DNA of 24,957 nt from an uncultured Alphaproteobacteria bacterium (GCA_903929895.1 CAIYWM010000617.1:1-24957); one strand, 5' to 3'; shown: positions 1-8,639, counted from the first letter of the stretch. The notes: generated by a model from the sequence alone, not told the origin. Translations and numbers: made by a program.

Positions 1-784
1 CCCCGACCCTGATCGGCCGGATCGACTTCGCCAGCCCGGTTTTGTCGTCGGTTTCGACAACCGCCGCGCACAAAGTCCCCTCGCCCTCGGCCGGCGACAG
101 GCGCTCGCCCGGCATTTTCCGGATGAATCGCTGCATTGCGACCTCCTTTTTCATGCCGATGACGCTGTCGTAGTCGCCGCACATGCCGACGTCGGTCTGG
201 TAGGCCGTGCCGCCGGGCAGGACCCAGCCATCGGCCGTCGGGACATGGCTGTGGGTACCCAGCACGGCCGACACACGGCCGTCGCAATAGTGGCCAATCG
301 ACTGTTTCTCGCTGGTGGCCTCGCCATGCACGTCGACCAAGATCAGGTTGGCGGTGCCCCCCAGTCCATACCTCGACAGTTCGGCGTCGAGCGCACGGAA
401 CGGGTCGTCGAGCGCGTCCATGAACAGGCGGCACATCACGTTGATCACCACGATCTTCTGGCCGCGCGGCGTCTGGAACAGGTTGGCGCCCCATCCCGGC
501 GTACCCGGCGGAAAATTGATCGGCCGCAGCAGGCGTTTGTCCTGTGCGATGTAGGGGATGATCTCGCGCTGGTCCCAGGCATGGTTGCCGGTGGTGATGC
601 AGTCGACGCCCGCCTCGTGCAACTCGGCGCAGATCTTGGCGGTGATACCGAAGCCGGCCGCCGCGTTCTCGCCGTTCACCACGACGAAATCGAGCCCGAG
701 TTCGCGGCGCAGCCGCGGCACTTCCCTGACGACCGCGTCGCGGCCGGCGCGGCCGACGATGTCGCCGCAAAACATGATTTTCAT
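1..784 (-). CDS. YmdB/TIGR00282-type metallophosphoesterase, C-terminus cut by window edge
   Basis: The reverse strand from the ATG at 784 is open to the window edge, giving 261 residues of a family that is usually about 265-275, so only the last few residues are missing. Visible metallophosphoesterase motifs are GDIVGRAG near the N-terminus, VVNGENAAAGFG, TTGNHAWD, DVHGEATSEK and GTHSHVPTAD, which together supply the Asp, Asn and His ligands of a two-metal centre. The family includes Bacillus YmdB, described as a cyclic-nucleotide phosphodiesterase; the substrate here is not known. The start lies three bases after the stop of the cyclo-ligase gene, so the two are almost certainly co-transcribed, downstream of zapA and 6S RNA. 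No strong Shine-Dalgarno is visible, which fits translational coupling. Confidence 0.93.
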   Translation of the reverse strand, partial: MKIMFCGDIVGRAGRDAVVREVPRLRRELGLDFVVVNGENAAAGFGITAKICAELHEAGVDCITTGNHAWDQREIIPYIAQDKRLLRPINFPPGTPGWGANLFQTPRGQKIVVINVMCRLFMDALDDPFRALDAELSRYGLGGTANLILVDVHGEATSEKQSIGHYCDGRVSAVLGTHSHVPTADGWVLPGGTAYQTDVGMCGDYDSVIGMKKEVAMQRFIRKMPGERLSPAEGEGTLCAAVVETDDKTGLAKSIRPIRVG

Positions 785-787
785 GCG

Positions 788-1363
788 TCAGACAAAGGCG
801 CAAGCGCGACGGTCGGTCAACAGCCAATCGAGTCGCTGGTCGTCGGCGCCGTGCGGCACCTCCGGAACGAGCTGGCGATCGAAGGCGACGCCGATGGCCG
901 TCACCTTGCGCCGCCGGCGCAGGTCTTCAAGCGTGCGATCGTAGAAACCACCGCCGTAGCCCAGCCGCCAGCCCTCGGCATCGCAGGCCAGCAATGGCAC
1001 CAACAGGACGTCGGGCTCGAGCGTCTCGCAGCCGGCCGAGGGCTGCAGCGTGCCAAAAACGCCGGATTCCAGCAGATCGCCGGGTTGCCAGGCGCGGAAC
1101 AACAGCCGTTGGCCCCGGCCCTGCACGACCGGCAGCGCCAGGCGGCACCCCTCCCCCTGTAGGTGGGTCATCAATGGCCGGATATCGATCTCGTCCTTGA
1201 TGGGCCGGAATCCGGAGACGATGGCCGGCAACTCAGTGGGCCGTTCGAGCTGGTAGATTTCAAGGAGCCCGGCAGCCGCAGACCGGCGATCGTCCTCGTC
1301 CAAGCCTTGCCGTCGGATCTGCATGGCGGCGCGAAGCGCCCGTTTGCGTTCGATCAGGGTCAT
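788..1363 (-). CDS. 5-formyltetrahydrofolate cyclo-ligase
   Basis: A 191-residue protein of the 5-formyl-THF cyclo-ligase (YgfA/Fau, MTHFS) family. It converts 5-formyltetrahydrofolate to 5,10-methenyltetrahydrofolate with ATP, recycling an inhibitory folate in the cytoplasm. The N-terminal R/K-rich helix (ERKRALRAAM), the central FRPIKDEIDI and the C-terminal glycine loop GYGGGFYDRTL are the family's conserved blocks. The frame is open further upstream to 1423, but that part overlaps the 6S RNA, so the internal ATG at 1363 is preferred; it lies 18 nt beyond the predicted 3' end of that RNA. No good Shine-Dalgarno precedes it, and the message probably comes by read-through from 6S RNA or zapA. 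The 6S-cyclo-ligase linkage is conserved in many proteobacteria. Confidence 0.95.
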   Translation of the reverse strand: MTLIERKRALRAAMQIRRQGLDEDDRRSAAAGLLEIYQLERPTELPAIVSGFRPIKDEIDIRPLMTHLQGEGCRLALPVVQGRGQRLLFRAWQPGDLLESGVFGTLQPSAGCETLEPDVLLVPLLACDAEGWRLGYGGGFYDRTLEDLRRRRKVTAIGVAFDRQLVPEVPHGADDQRLDWLLTDRRACAFV

Positions 1364-1380
1364 GCCGGCAAAAGAAGCAA

Positions 1381-1548
1381 GTGGGGCGGCTCCACGATGG
1401 GCCGTGGCTCGTAGAACCTCCAAGGCCTGCGTAAGCAGGTGGGCGTCGTGTGGCCTAGACCAAGGTCAGAGCCAGGAACAACTCCCAGGAGTTCTTATTG
1501 GCCCCGGGGTTTTAAGCGGGCCACGCACCGCGCAGAATTCCGCCCCAC
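1381..1548 (-). ncRNA. ssrS: 6S RNA
   Basis: A non-coding stretch between zapA and the cyclo-ligase gene, the usual genomic home of 6S RNA. Read on the minus strand, its ends form a perfect 9-bp closing stem: GTGGGGCGG (1548-1540) pairs with CCGCCCCAC (1389-1381), giving a 168-nt molecule, a normal 6S length. An inner CGTGGC/GCCACG helix and a long apical hairpin (AACTCC-TG-GGAGTT, flanked by GGCCA/TGGCT) leave an unpaired middle, as expected for the bubble that mimics an open promoter and traps sigma70 RNA polymerase. A strong promoter lies just upstream. The call rests on synteny, length and folding; no covariance model was run. Confidence 0.85.
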
Positions 1549-1553
1549 GTCCA

Positions 1554-1582
1554 ATTGTAGGGACTCGGAGCAGCCGTCGCAA
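1554..1582 (-). promoter_or_regulatory. sigma70-type promoter of 6S RNA
   Basis: On the minus strand TTGCGA (1582-1577) and TACAAT (1559-1554) are separated by exactly 17 bp. The first G of the 6S closing stem lies 6 nt after the -10 box, so start point and RNA 5' end agree. The box match is better than at other sites in the window. Confidence 0.75.
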
Positions 1583-1640
1583 TGAGAGCGCCCCGTATGG
1601 CGACAGATGCCGCGCGTCGCGCGGGACGTGCAGGACCCGC

Positions 1641-1973
1641 CTACGCGGCTCCTGACACCTTCTTCGACATCTTGTCGACGCGCGCGGTGATCAGCTCCTC
1701 GAGTGCGGTGGCCAGGGTATCCGCGCTGTCCGTTGCCGTGACGCGCGCATTCTCCGCCGCCTTGGCGACGCCGCGCGCCTCGCGGCTTTCCTCCGCCAGC
1801 AGCAGCGAAGCGAACACCAGAAGCTTGAATTCCGGCGTGCCGGGGAGCTGGCGGCGGAGTTCGCTCACCTTGCCGTCGACATAGGTGGCCAATTCCTGAA
1901 CACGCGCTTCCTCGCCTTCGCCACAAGCGAGCTCGTAGGTGCGACCGGCGATCTGAACCGAAACCTGCGGCAT
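1641..1973 (-). CDS. zapA: Cell division protein ZapA
   Basis: A 110-residue ZapA-family protein, which binds FtsZ and promotes bundling of its filaments at the division site. The N-terminus ([19 protein letters not shown]) is the typical ZapA beta-hairpin and the remainder is a helical coiled-coil region ([13 protein letters not shown]) ending in a second helix ([16 protein letters not shown]). Length is normal. AGGAGA lies 8 nt upstream of the ATG. The gene is followed by 6S RNA and the cyclo-ligase gene, a well-known arrangement, and is preceded on the same strand by a small coiled-coil gene. Confidence 0.93.
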   Translation of the reverse strand: MPQVSVQIAGRTYELACGEGEEARVQELATYVDGKVSELRRQLPGTPEFKLLVFASLLLAEESREARGVAKAAENARVTATDSADTLATALEELITARVDKMSKKVSGAA

Positions 1974-2083
1974 TTTCCGCTTCTCCTGTTTTATTGCGCC
2001 TTGTTCGGCGTCTGAGGGGACGTGGAGTGTGCCACGTCACATGCGGCGACGCACGCCGGGGGCTGGGGAAAGAAGAAGATCCG

Positions 2084-2317
2084 TCAGGACTGATCGGCGG
2101 CCAGCAGCGAGCGGATGTATTCCATTGCACGCTCGAGGCGGCCTTCGACCTCGGTCGCCACACGCTTCAACTCTTCATGCTCGCTTTCGACCTTGGCGAG
2201 GCGGGCGGCGAGAGCGTCGGAACGCTCCCGCTCGACGCGCAGACGCTCGTCGACCATCGATTCGAGCCGACTCAGCGCGCTGTCGACTCGGTCCGTTACG
2301 CTGGCTGCCTTGGACAT
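2084..2317 (-). CDS. Small coiled-coil protein (DUF4164-like) upstream of zapA
   Basis: A protein of about 77 residues, almost wholly predicted coiled coil: heptad-like leucines and charged residues run from [17 protein letters not shown] through [19 protein letters not shown] to [14 protein letters not shown] small coiled-coil gene of the DUF4164 type is commonly found immediately upstream of zapA in alphaproteobacteria, and a role with the divisome is plausible but not shown. Three starts are possible: ATG at 2368 (94 residues, no Shine-Dalgarno), and adjacent ATGs at 2320 and 2317 just after GGGGGA. The 2317 start is used because conservation probably begins at MSKAAS; spacing is short in either case. 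It is divergent from tkt. Confidence 0.7.
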   Translation of the reverse strand: MSKAASVTDRVDSALSRLESMVDERLRVERERSDALAARLAKVESEHEELKRVATEVEGRLERAMEYIRSLLAADQS

Positions 2318-2401
2318 CATTCCCCCGACAGCGGATCGCCGTTGGTCACCCGGCTGAATCTGCTCCATCGGGCGAGATTAAGTGCTGTGCCTGTGAGCGG
2401 T

Positions 2402-2482
2402 CAACATCTGGGCCCTGTGGAGGGCAAATGCCCGCAAGATGTTGGCTTTGCCCGAGTTTTTGCGCATTGACGGGCAAAGGGG
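2402..2482 (+). promoter_or_regulatory. tkt mRNA leader with mutually exclusive hairpins
   Basis: Three pairings compete in this leader. Pairing A: CAACATCT (2402-2409) with AGATGTTG (2437-2444), enclosing a GGGC/GCCC hairpin (2422-2433). Pairing B: CTTTGCCCG (2446-2454) with CGGGCAAAG (2471-2479), perfect over 9 bp and covering the start of the AAAGGGG Shine-Dalgarno (2476-2482). Pairing C: GGGCAAA (2422-2428) with TTTGCCC (2447-2453), followed 3 nt later by TTTTT (2457-2461), the layout of an intrinsic terminator. B and C use the same strand; A and C also exclude each other. The complementarities are seen directly; a regulatory role is inferred. Confidence 0.45.
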
Positions 2483-2532
2483 TGGTCGTCATGTTGCGCG
2501 CCATCCGAAAACCCATACGGCACAAGCATAAA

Positions 2533-4521
2533 ATGACCGATCAAACCGCTGCCCCGCGCGACATGGCGAATGCCATCAGGGCCTTGGCCATGGACGCCGT
2601 GCAGCTGGCGGATTCGGGGCATCCCGGCATGCCGATGGGCATGGCCGACGTGGCCACGGTCCTGTTCTCCAAATTCCTGAAGTTCGATGCCTCGAAGCCC
2701 AACTGGCCCGATCGCGACCGCTTCATCCTGTCGGCCGGTCACGGTTCGATGCTGCTCTACTCGCTGCTGCATCTCACCGGCTACGCCGACATGACCCTCG
2801 ACGAGCTGAAGAAGTTCCGACAGCTCGGTGCCCGCACCGCGGGCCACCCCGAATACGGCCATGCGAGCGGCATCGAGACGACCACCGGTCCGCTGGGCCA
2901 GGGCCTCGGCAATTCGGTGGGTTTCGCTCTCGCCGAGCGGATCCTCGCCGAGCGGTTCGGCCGCGACGTGGTCGACCACTACACCTACGTGATCGCCGGT
3001 GACGGCTGCCTGATGGAAGGTGTCGGCCAGGAAGCGATCACGCTGGCCGGCCATCTCGGCCTCGGCCGCCTGATCGTACTGTTCGACGACAACGGCATCT
3101 CGATCGACGGCCCGACCTCGCTCTCGACCTCCGAGGATCACAAGAAGCGCTTCGCCGCCGCGGGCTGGCACGTGCTCGCCGTCGACGGACACGATCCCGA
3201 GGCGGTCACGCGCGCCATCCGCAAGGCCCGCAACGTCACCGACAAACCCTCGCTGATCGCCTGCAAGACAGTGATCGGCTACGGCGCACCGACCAAGGCC
3301 GGCACCGCCGCCACGCACGGCTCGCCGCTGGGCAAGGACGAGATCGCCGGCGCCCGCGCCAAGCTCGGCTGGAACCATGAGCCGTTCGACATTCCCGAGG
3401 CGGTGTTCTCCGCCTGGCGCAAGATCGGCGCCCGCGGCAAGTCGGCCCGCCGCAAGTGGAACAAGAACCTCGCCGCCATGGCGCCCGAGGATCGCGCCGA
3501 GTTCGACCGCCGCCAGAAGGGCGACATCCCGCCCGCCGTCGGCGAGGCGATTGCCGCGTTCAAGGCCAAGCTTGCGGCTGAGAAGCCGTCCTGGGCCACC
3601 CGCAAGTCGAGCCAGGAGGCGCTCGAGGTCATCAACCCGGTGCTGCCCGACACGGTCGGCGGCTCGGCAGACCTGACCGGCTCGAACAACACCAAGACCG
3701 CCACGCTGAAGGGCGCCTCGCGCGCCGATACCGCCGGCCGGTACATCTATTACGGCATCCGCGAGCATGCGATGGCGGCGGCCATGAACGGCATGGCGCT
3801 GCATGGCGGCATCATCCCCTATGGCGGCACCTTCATGGTGTTCACCGACTATTGCCGTCCCTCGATCCGCCTCTCGGCGCTGATGGGCGTGCGGGTCATC
3901 TATGTGATGACGCACGATTCGATCGGCCTCGGCGAAGACGGCCCGACCCACCAGCCGGTCGAGCACCTCCCGGCCCTGCGCGCCATCCCCAACCTGCAGG
4001 TGCTGCGTCCCGCCGACGCCATCGAGACGGCGGAATGCTGGCAGATCGCGCTGGAAGCCAAGCACGTGCCGAGCGTCCTCGCGCTCACCCGCCAGAACCT
4101 GCCGACCGTGCGCGGCGCCGGTGACGAGAACCTGTGCGCCAAGGGCGCCTACATCCTCGCCGGCGAAGAGACTGCTCCGATCCGCCTGATCGCGTCAGGC
4201 TCGGAAGTGCAGCTTGCCCTCGCCGCCCGCGATCTCCTCGCCAAGGACGGGCTCGCCGCCGCAGTCGTCTCAATGCCGTCGTGGGAGTTGTTCGCGGCGC
4301 AGGAAGACACATATCGCAACAAGGTGATGGGCGGCGACGGCACGATCCGCGTCGCCTGCGAGGCGGCGACCGGCTTCGGCTGGGAACGCTGGCTCGGGGC
4401 CAAGGGCGCCTTCGTGGGCATGAAGGGCTTCGGCGCGTCGGCCAAGGCCCCGGAACTCTACAAGCATTTCGGCATTACGGCCGATGCAATCGCACAAGCG
4501 GCGCGCCGGCTGGCGCAATAA
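2533..4521 (+). CDS. tkt: Transketolase
   Basis: A 662-residue thiamine-diphosphate transketolase, the family's usual length, for the non-oxidative pentose phosphate or Calvin cycle. Visible features: [14 protein letters not shown], the ThDP/metal motif starting GDGCLMEG, and YGIREHAM whose Glu is residue 411, the position of the catalytic Glu in E. coli Tkt[19 protein letters not shown] is the conserved phosphate/sugar-binding stretch. The frame is open back to 2029, but similarity starts at [19 protein letters not shown]. The ATG at 2533 gives the normal length yet has no Shine-Dalgarno. An in-frame ATG at 2491 has AAAGGGG 8 nt upstream and would add 14 basic residues. gap follows after 13 bases, so the two form an operon. 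Confidence 0.97.
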   Translation: MTDQTAAPRDMANAIRALAMDAVQLADSGHPGMPMGMADVATVLFSKFLKFDASKPNWPDRDRFILSAGHGSMLLYSLLHLTGYADMTLDELKKFRQLGARTAGHPEYGHASGIETTTGPLGQGLGNSVGFALAERILAERFGRDVVDHYTYVIAGDGCLMEGVGQEAITLAGHLGLGRLIVLFDDNGISIDGPTSLSTSEDHKKRFAAAGWHVLAVDGHDPEAVTRAIRKARNVTDKPSLIACKTVIGYGAPTKAGTAATHGSPLGKDEIAGARAKLGWNHEPFDIPEAVFSAWRKIGARGKSARRKWNKNLAAMAPEDRAEFDRRQKGDIPPAVGEAIAAFKAKLAAEKPSWATRKSSQEALEVINPVLPDTVGGSADLTGSNNTKTATLKGASRADTAGRYIYYGIREHAMAAAMNGMALHGGIIPYGGTFMVFTDYCRPSIRLSALMGVRVIYVMTHDSIGLGEDGPTHQPVEHLPALRAIPNLQVLRPADAIETAECWQIALEAKHVPSVLALTRQNLPTVRGAGDENLCAKGAYILAGEETAPIRLIASGSEVQLALAARDLLAKDGLAAAVVSMPSWELFAAQEDTYRNKVMGGDGTIRVACEAATGFGWERWLGAKGAFVGMKGFGASAKAPELYKHFGITADAIAQAARRLAQ

Positions 4522-4534
4522 CGGAGGGAATAAG

Positions 4535-5542
<1,008 letters not shown>

Positions 5543-5565
5543 TCCAGCCACCCCGCGGAGAAGCG

Positions 5566-5596
5566 ACGGGCGCCCCTCCGGGTGCCCGTTTTCTTT
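5566..5596 (+). terminator. Intrinsic terminator of tkt-gap, possibly bidirectional
   Basis: ACGGGCGCC (5566-5574) pairs with GGTGCCCGT (5581-5589) over 9 bp with one G-U pair and a 6-nt loop, followed by TTTCTTTG. It starts 24 bases after the gap stop and lies between two convergent genes, so it may also serve the GntR gene. Confidence 0.85.
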
Positions 5597-5604
5597 GCCG
5601 AGAG

Positions 5605-6321
5605 CTATGAATCTCGCCGCGCCTTGATGCCGCGAAAAGCCTCCTGGATGTCCAAGGGTTCGTGTCGCGGAGGGTGTGCCGCCTGCAGGGTCACGAGGCC
5701 TGCCAGGTGGCTCAGCATCAGCTTCGCAGCCTTGTCCGCCCTGCCGCCCAGGATCGCTTCGGCGATGTCGCCGTGGTCGTGGGGGCCGGCGCAGTTGGTG
5801 AGCTGGCGCGGCGCGGCGAGCGAGAAATGCATGGTGGAGCGCGTCAGCAGGCCACGCAGCAGGCGCGTCAGCTCGTCGTTGCCGCAGAGTTCGGCGAGCA
5901 GCACGTGGAACTCGCCCGACAGCTCGAACAGGCGCCCGCGATCGTCACGCCGGGTGGCGGCCTTCTCTTCCGCGACATGCGCCTTGAGGCGCTTCGCAGC
6001 CGTCGCGCTATGGCCCTCACTCAGGCGGCGCACGATCGCCGCCTCCAGCATCGAGCGCACGTCGTAGATCTGGCGCATCTCCTCGACCGTGAGCGAAGGC
6101 ACGAAGGTGCCGCGGTTGGGAATCGCGGTCAGCCAGCCCTCGTGGACCAGCCGGTGCAGCGCCTTGCGCACGCGCTCGCGGCTGACGCCCAGCACACGCG
6201 CCAGCGCGGGCTCCTGCAGCTTGGTGCCGGGCGCGAGCCGACCCATGTGCATCGCCCGCCGGATCGCGCCATAGACCGCCTCGTCAGCGGCGACGTCGCC
6301 CTTCCTCGGCTTACGCGGCAT
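5605..6321 (-). CDS. GntR-family (FadR/FCD subfamily) transcriptional regulator
   Basis: A 238-residue regulator. Residues 10-75 are the GntR winged helix (LQEPALARVLGVSRERVRKALHRL then GTFV). Residues 84-210 are the all-helical FCD ligand domain; its metal-binding Asp and three His are present as D87, H139, H183 and H205. The start at 6321 overlaps the M20 hydrolase stop by 11 bases, which indicates one transcript with the hydrolase. The frame is open to 6408 but that extension lies inside the hydrolase gene. Given its place it most likely controls the divergent ureide genes through the two ATGTGCACAT palindromes near 7615-7648, whose TGT-NN-ACA core suits this subfamily. The effector is unknown; a ureide or other carboxylate is a reasonable guess. 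Confidence 0.92.
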   Translation of the reverse strand: MPRKPRKGDVAADEAVYGAIRRAMHMGRLAPGTKLQEPALARVLGVSRERVRKALHRLVHEGWLTAIPNRGTFVPSLTVEEMRQIYDVRSMLEAAIVRRLSEGHSATAAKRLKAHVAEEKAATRRDDRGRLFELSGEFHVLLAELCGNDELTRLLRGLLTRSTMHFSLAAPRQLTNCAGPHDHGDIAEAILGGRADKAAKLMLSHLAGLVTLQAAHPPRHEPLDIQEAFRGIKARRDS

Positions 6322-7591
6322 CGATCTCCTCCACCGCGGCGACCAGCAGCCTGAGGCCCTGCGCGAAGTCGGCGAGGTCCATCGCCTCGTCGGGATTGTG
6401 GCTGCCATGCTCGTTGCGGATGAAGATCATCGCCGTGGGCACGCCCATGATGCCGAACACCGCCGCATCGTGTCCCGCTCCGCTCGCCATCGGCAGAGCA
6501 TCGATGCCCAGTTGCTTCGCCAGCCGTTCGAGCCGCGCGCGGTGTCCACGGTCGATCGGGCCCGGCTTGGCGTTCGTGAACGCGCCCAGATCGATCGTGA
6601 CGCCGCGACGCGCGCCGACCTCCCCGGCGATCTCGCGCAGACGGCGGTCGATGGCGAGCAGCACCCCGTTATCCTCGCTGCGGATGTCCATCGAGAACCA
6701 CAGTTCGCCCGGGATCTTGGTCATCGTGTGCACGGCGGTGTCGGTGTGGAACTGGCCGACGGTGCAGACGAGATCCTTGCCCGCCGCCTCGTGCTCCAGC
6801 CACAGCGCCTCCAGCCGCGACACGAACTCAACACCGGCCATCACCGCGTCGTTGCGCGACAGCCGCGGCTCGGCGCCGGCATGGCCGTAGCGGCCGACGA
6901 TGTGCGGATCACGATAGCGGAGGTTGCCGCGGATACCCGTGACGATTCCGACCGGCAGACCGCGTTGCACCAGCACCGGCCCCTGTTCGATATGCAGCTC
7001 GATGAAGCAGGCGATCCGCCCGGAATCGAGCTGAGGCTCGCGGGCCCGGATGCGGTCGGGCGCGAAGCCAGCATCCTTCATGTGCTCGGCCAGCGTCCGG
7101 CCGGTGTCGGGACGCCGGCAGTTATCGAGCGCCGCGGGCTCCAGAAGCCCGAAGGCGGCGCGACTACCGATATAGGGTGCGGGAAACCAGGAGAGTTCTT
7201 CGGCGCGCACGCCCATCACGGTGATGTCGCGCTTGGGCCGGCGGCCGGCGCGATGCCAGCGCGCCAGCATGGCCATGCTCGCAACCACGCCCGCCGCGCC
7301 GTCGTAGTTGCCGCCCTCCGGCACCGAATCGAGATGCGAGCCCGTCATGAGGGCGGGCAGCGACCGGTCCTGCCCCGGCAGGGTCACGTAGAGGTTGCCG
7401 GCGGCGTCGGTCCGCGTCTCCAGCCCCATCGTCTGGCCGATGCCTTGCATCAGGTCGTGCGCCATCTGCTCGCCCTCGCCGTAGGACGCGCGGGTGACGC
7501 CGAGACGGCCTTTGGAATGCGTGCGCAGGTGCTCGAACCACTGGCCCGCCAAGGCGGTTTCGGGATCGAGGTCGCGGTGGAGTTCGGTCAT
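6311..7591 (-). CDS. M20-family Zn-dependent hydrolase (allantoate / N-carbamoyl-amino-acid amidohydrolase type)
   Basis: A 426-residue member of the AllC/HyuC/AmaB group, which hydrolyses allantoate or N-carbamoyl amino acids with release of ammonia and CO2. Metal and catalytic motifs are intact: GSHLDS (84-89), GGNYDG (93-98), the Glu pair at 131-132, ELHIEQGP (198-205), GHAGAEPRLSRNDA (236-249), GAGHDA (371-376) and HGSHNPDEAM (395-404). The usual EEGxRF after the Glu pair is EELSWFP here, so substrate preference may differ from classical AllC. The start at 7591 is preferred over the upstream ATG at 7624 because 7624 lies between the -35 and -10 boxes. With PuuE and AllA in the same locus, allantoate is the likeliest substrate. 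The GntR gene overlaps its end. Confidence 0.9.
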   Translation of the reverse strand: MTELHRDLDPETALAGQWFEHLRTHSKGRLGVTRASYGEGEQMAHDLMQGIGQTMGLETRTDAAGNLYVTLPGQDRSLPALMTGSHLDSVPEGGNYDGAAGVVASMAMLARWHRAGRRPKRDITVMGVRAEELSWFPAPYIGSRAAFGLLEPAALDNCRRPDTGRTLAEHMKDAGFAPDRIRAREPQLDSGRIACFIELHIEQGPVLVQRGLPVGIVTGIRGNLRYRDPHIVGRYGHAGAEPRLSRNDAVMAGVEFVSRLEALWLEHEAAGKDLVCTVGQFHTDTAVHTMTKIPGELWFSMDIRSEDNGVLLAIDRRLREIAGEVGARRGVTIDLGAFTNAKPGPIDRGHRARLERLAKQLGIDALPMASGAGHDAAVFGIMGVPTAMIFIRNEHGSHNPDEAMDLADFAQGLRLLVAAVEEIDAA

Positions 7592-7605
7592 GGGCCCGCC
7601 GGCGT

Positions 7606-7634
7606 TTGGTAAAATTATGTGCACATAACGTCAA
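7606..7634 (-). promoter_or_regulatory. Promoter of the M20 hydrolase-GntR operon
   Basis: On the minus strand TTGACG (7634-7629) and TACCAA (7611-7606) are separated by exactly 17 bp. The predicted start point near 7599 is only about 8 nt before the ATG at 7591, so the leader is very short. The spacer is occupied almost fully by a 14-bp palindrome. Confidence 0.6.
7615..7628. promoter_or_regulatory. Palindromic operator 1 (TTATGTGCACATAA)
   Basis: A perfect 14-bp palindrome located within the -35/-10 spacer of the leftward promoter, where a bound repressor would block polymerase. Its core TGTGCACA fits the TGT-NN-ACA pattern of FCD-type GntR operators. The GntR gene of the leftward operon is the obvious candidate binder; binding itself is inferred. 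Confidence 0.65.
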
Positions 7635-7636
7635 GA

Positions 7637-7648
7637 AATGTGCACATT
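7637..7648. promoter_or_regulatory. Palindromic operator 2 (AATGTGCACATT)
   Basis: A perfect 12-bp palindrome sharing the ten central bases ATGTGCACAT with operator 1. The two centres are 21 bp apart, two helical turns, so dimers would bind the same face of DNA. It lies just upstream of the leftward -35 and 16 bases before the start of the rightward PuuE-like gene, so one regulator could control both directions. Confidence 0.65.
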
Positions 7649-7663
7649 CCGTTGGAGGACGAC

Positions 7664-8578
7664 ATGCAAGGCGTGAGCCAGATGCGCGACCTGGTGGGCT
7701 ATGGCGGGACGCCGCCGGCCTGGAAGCTGCCCGGTAGAGCCCGGCTCGCCGTCTCGATGGTGGTCAATTTCGAGGAGGGCGCGGAATTCGCCGTCAGCGA
7801 CGGCGATCCGCAGGCCGAGAAGATCTCCGAGGTGGTGAGCGTAGTACCACCCGGACGCTGGGACCAGGGCAACGAGCAGATCTTTGCCTACGGCATGCGT
7901 GCCGGCATCTGGCGCATGCTGGCTGCGCTCGAGAAGCACCGGGTGCCCGCGACCTTCTACATGTGCGGCCGCGCCGTCGAGCGCCTGCCGCAGCTTGCCC
8001 GGCGGGTCGTCGAGGCCGGCCACGAGGCCGCCTGTCATGGCTGGCTGTGGCGCCCCCATGCCGACTACACTGATCGCGAGAGCGAGCTGAGCCATCTCCG
8101 GCGCTGCGTCGAGGTCATGAAAAGCGCGACGGGCCAACGTCCTACGGGCTTTTTCTGCCGCGGCAGCGAAAGCCCCGAGACGCGGTCCATCCTGCGCGAA
8201 CTGGGCTTCGGCTACGCCAGCAACGGCTTCGACGACGACCTGCCCTACTGGGACCGGACGGACGCACAGCACCCGCTGCTGGTGCTGCCCTATGCGCTCG
8301 ACAGCAACGACATGAAGTTCTTCCATCCCAACGGCTTCGTGCGCGCCGACGAGATGGTGGACTATGTTCGCGACGCGATCGACATGCTTCTGGAGGAAGG
8401 CGAGGCCGGCCATCCGAAGCTGCTGAACATCGGCTGGCATCTGCGTATCGCGGGGCGCCCCGGCCGCTTCGCCGCCTTCAAGCGCGTGCTCGCTCTGCTC
8501 GACTCCTACGGCGACAAGGTGTGGATCGCGCGTCGCGACGCCATCGCGCAATCGTGGCGCGAGCAGTTCCCGGCATGA
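7664..8578 (+). CDS. Divergent PuuE-like (allantoinase-type) polysaccharide-deacetylase family protein
   Basis: A 304-residue protein of the polysaccharide-deacetylase fold group containing PuuE allantoinase. It starts at 7664 with GGAGGA 4 nt upstream; the ATG at 7619 lies inside the operator and is rejected. It follows the same plan as the two puuE genes downstream (RDLVGYGG start, VVNFEEG, a GIWR block, CHGWLW, PYWDR), but key motifs differ: AYGMRAGIWR for EYGSRVGxWR, GFFCRGSES for GWYCRYGP, SNGFDDDLPYW for DSDYYGEELPFW, and LNIGWHLRIAGRPGR for the MSxGLHxRLIGHPAR block. It is therefore a paralogue that may open a different cyclic amide or ureide. It heads the rightward operon, divergent from the M20 hydrolase, and is followed by ABC transporter genes. 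Confidence 0.88.
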   Translation: MQGVSQMRDLVGYGGTPPAWKLPGRARLAVSMVVNFEEGAEFAVSDGDPQAEKISEVVSVVPPGRWDQGNEQIFAYGMRAGIWRMLAALEKHRVPATFYMCGRAVERLPQLARRVVEAGHEAACHGWLWRPHADYTDRESELSHLRRCVEVMKSATGQRPTGFFCRGSESPETRSILRELGFGYASNGFDDDLPYWDRTDAQHPLLVLPYALDSNDMKFFHPNGFVRADEMVDYVRDAIDMLLEEGEAGHPKLLNIGWHLRIAGRPGRFAAFKRVLALLDSYGDKVWIARRDAIAQSWREQFPA

Positions 8579-8639
8579 GGCAGCACCCCAAGGTGGTTGG
8601 CATGCCCCTTGCGTTTACAGCGACAGGGAGGCGGAACAG

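Noticed and set aside
245..1162. 305-residue plus-strand open frame
   Set aside because: Antisense to the metallophosphoesterase and cyclo-ligase genes, with no family pattern; a product of high GC.
2401..4065. 554-residue minus-strand open frame across tkt
   Set aside because: Fully antisense to a clear transketolase and composed of Gly/Ala/Arg/His-rich sequence without motifs.
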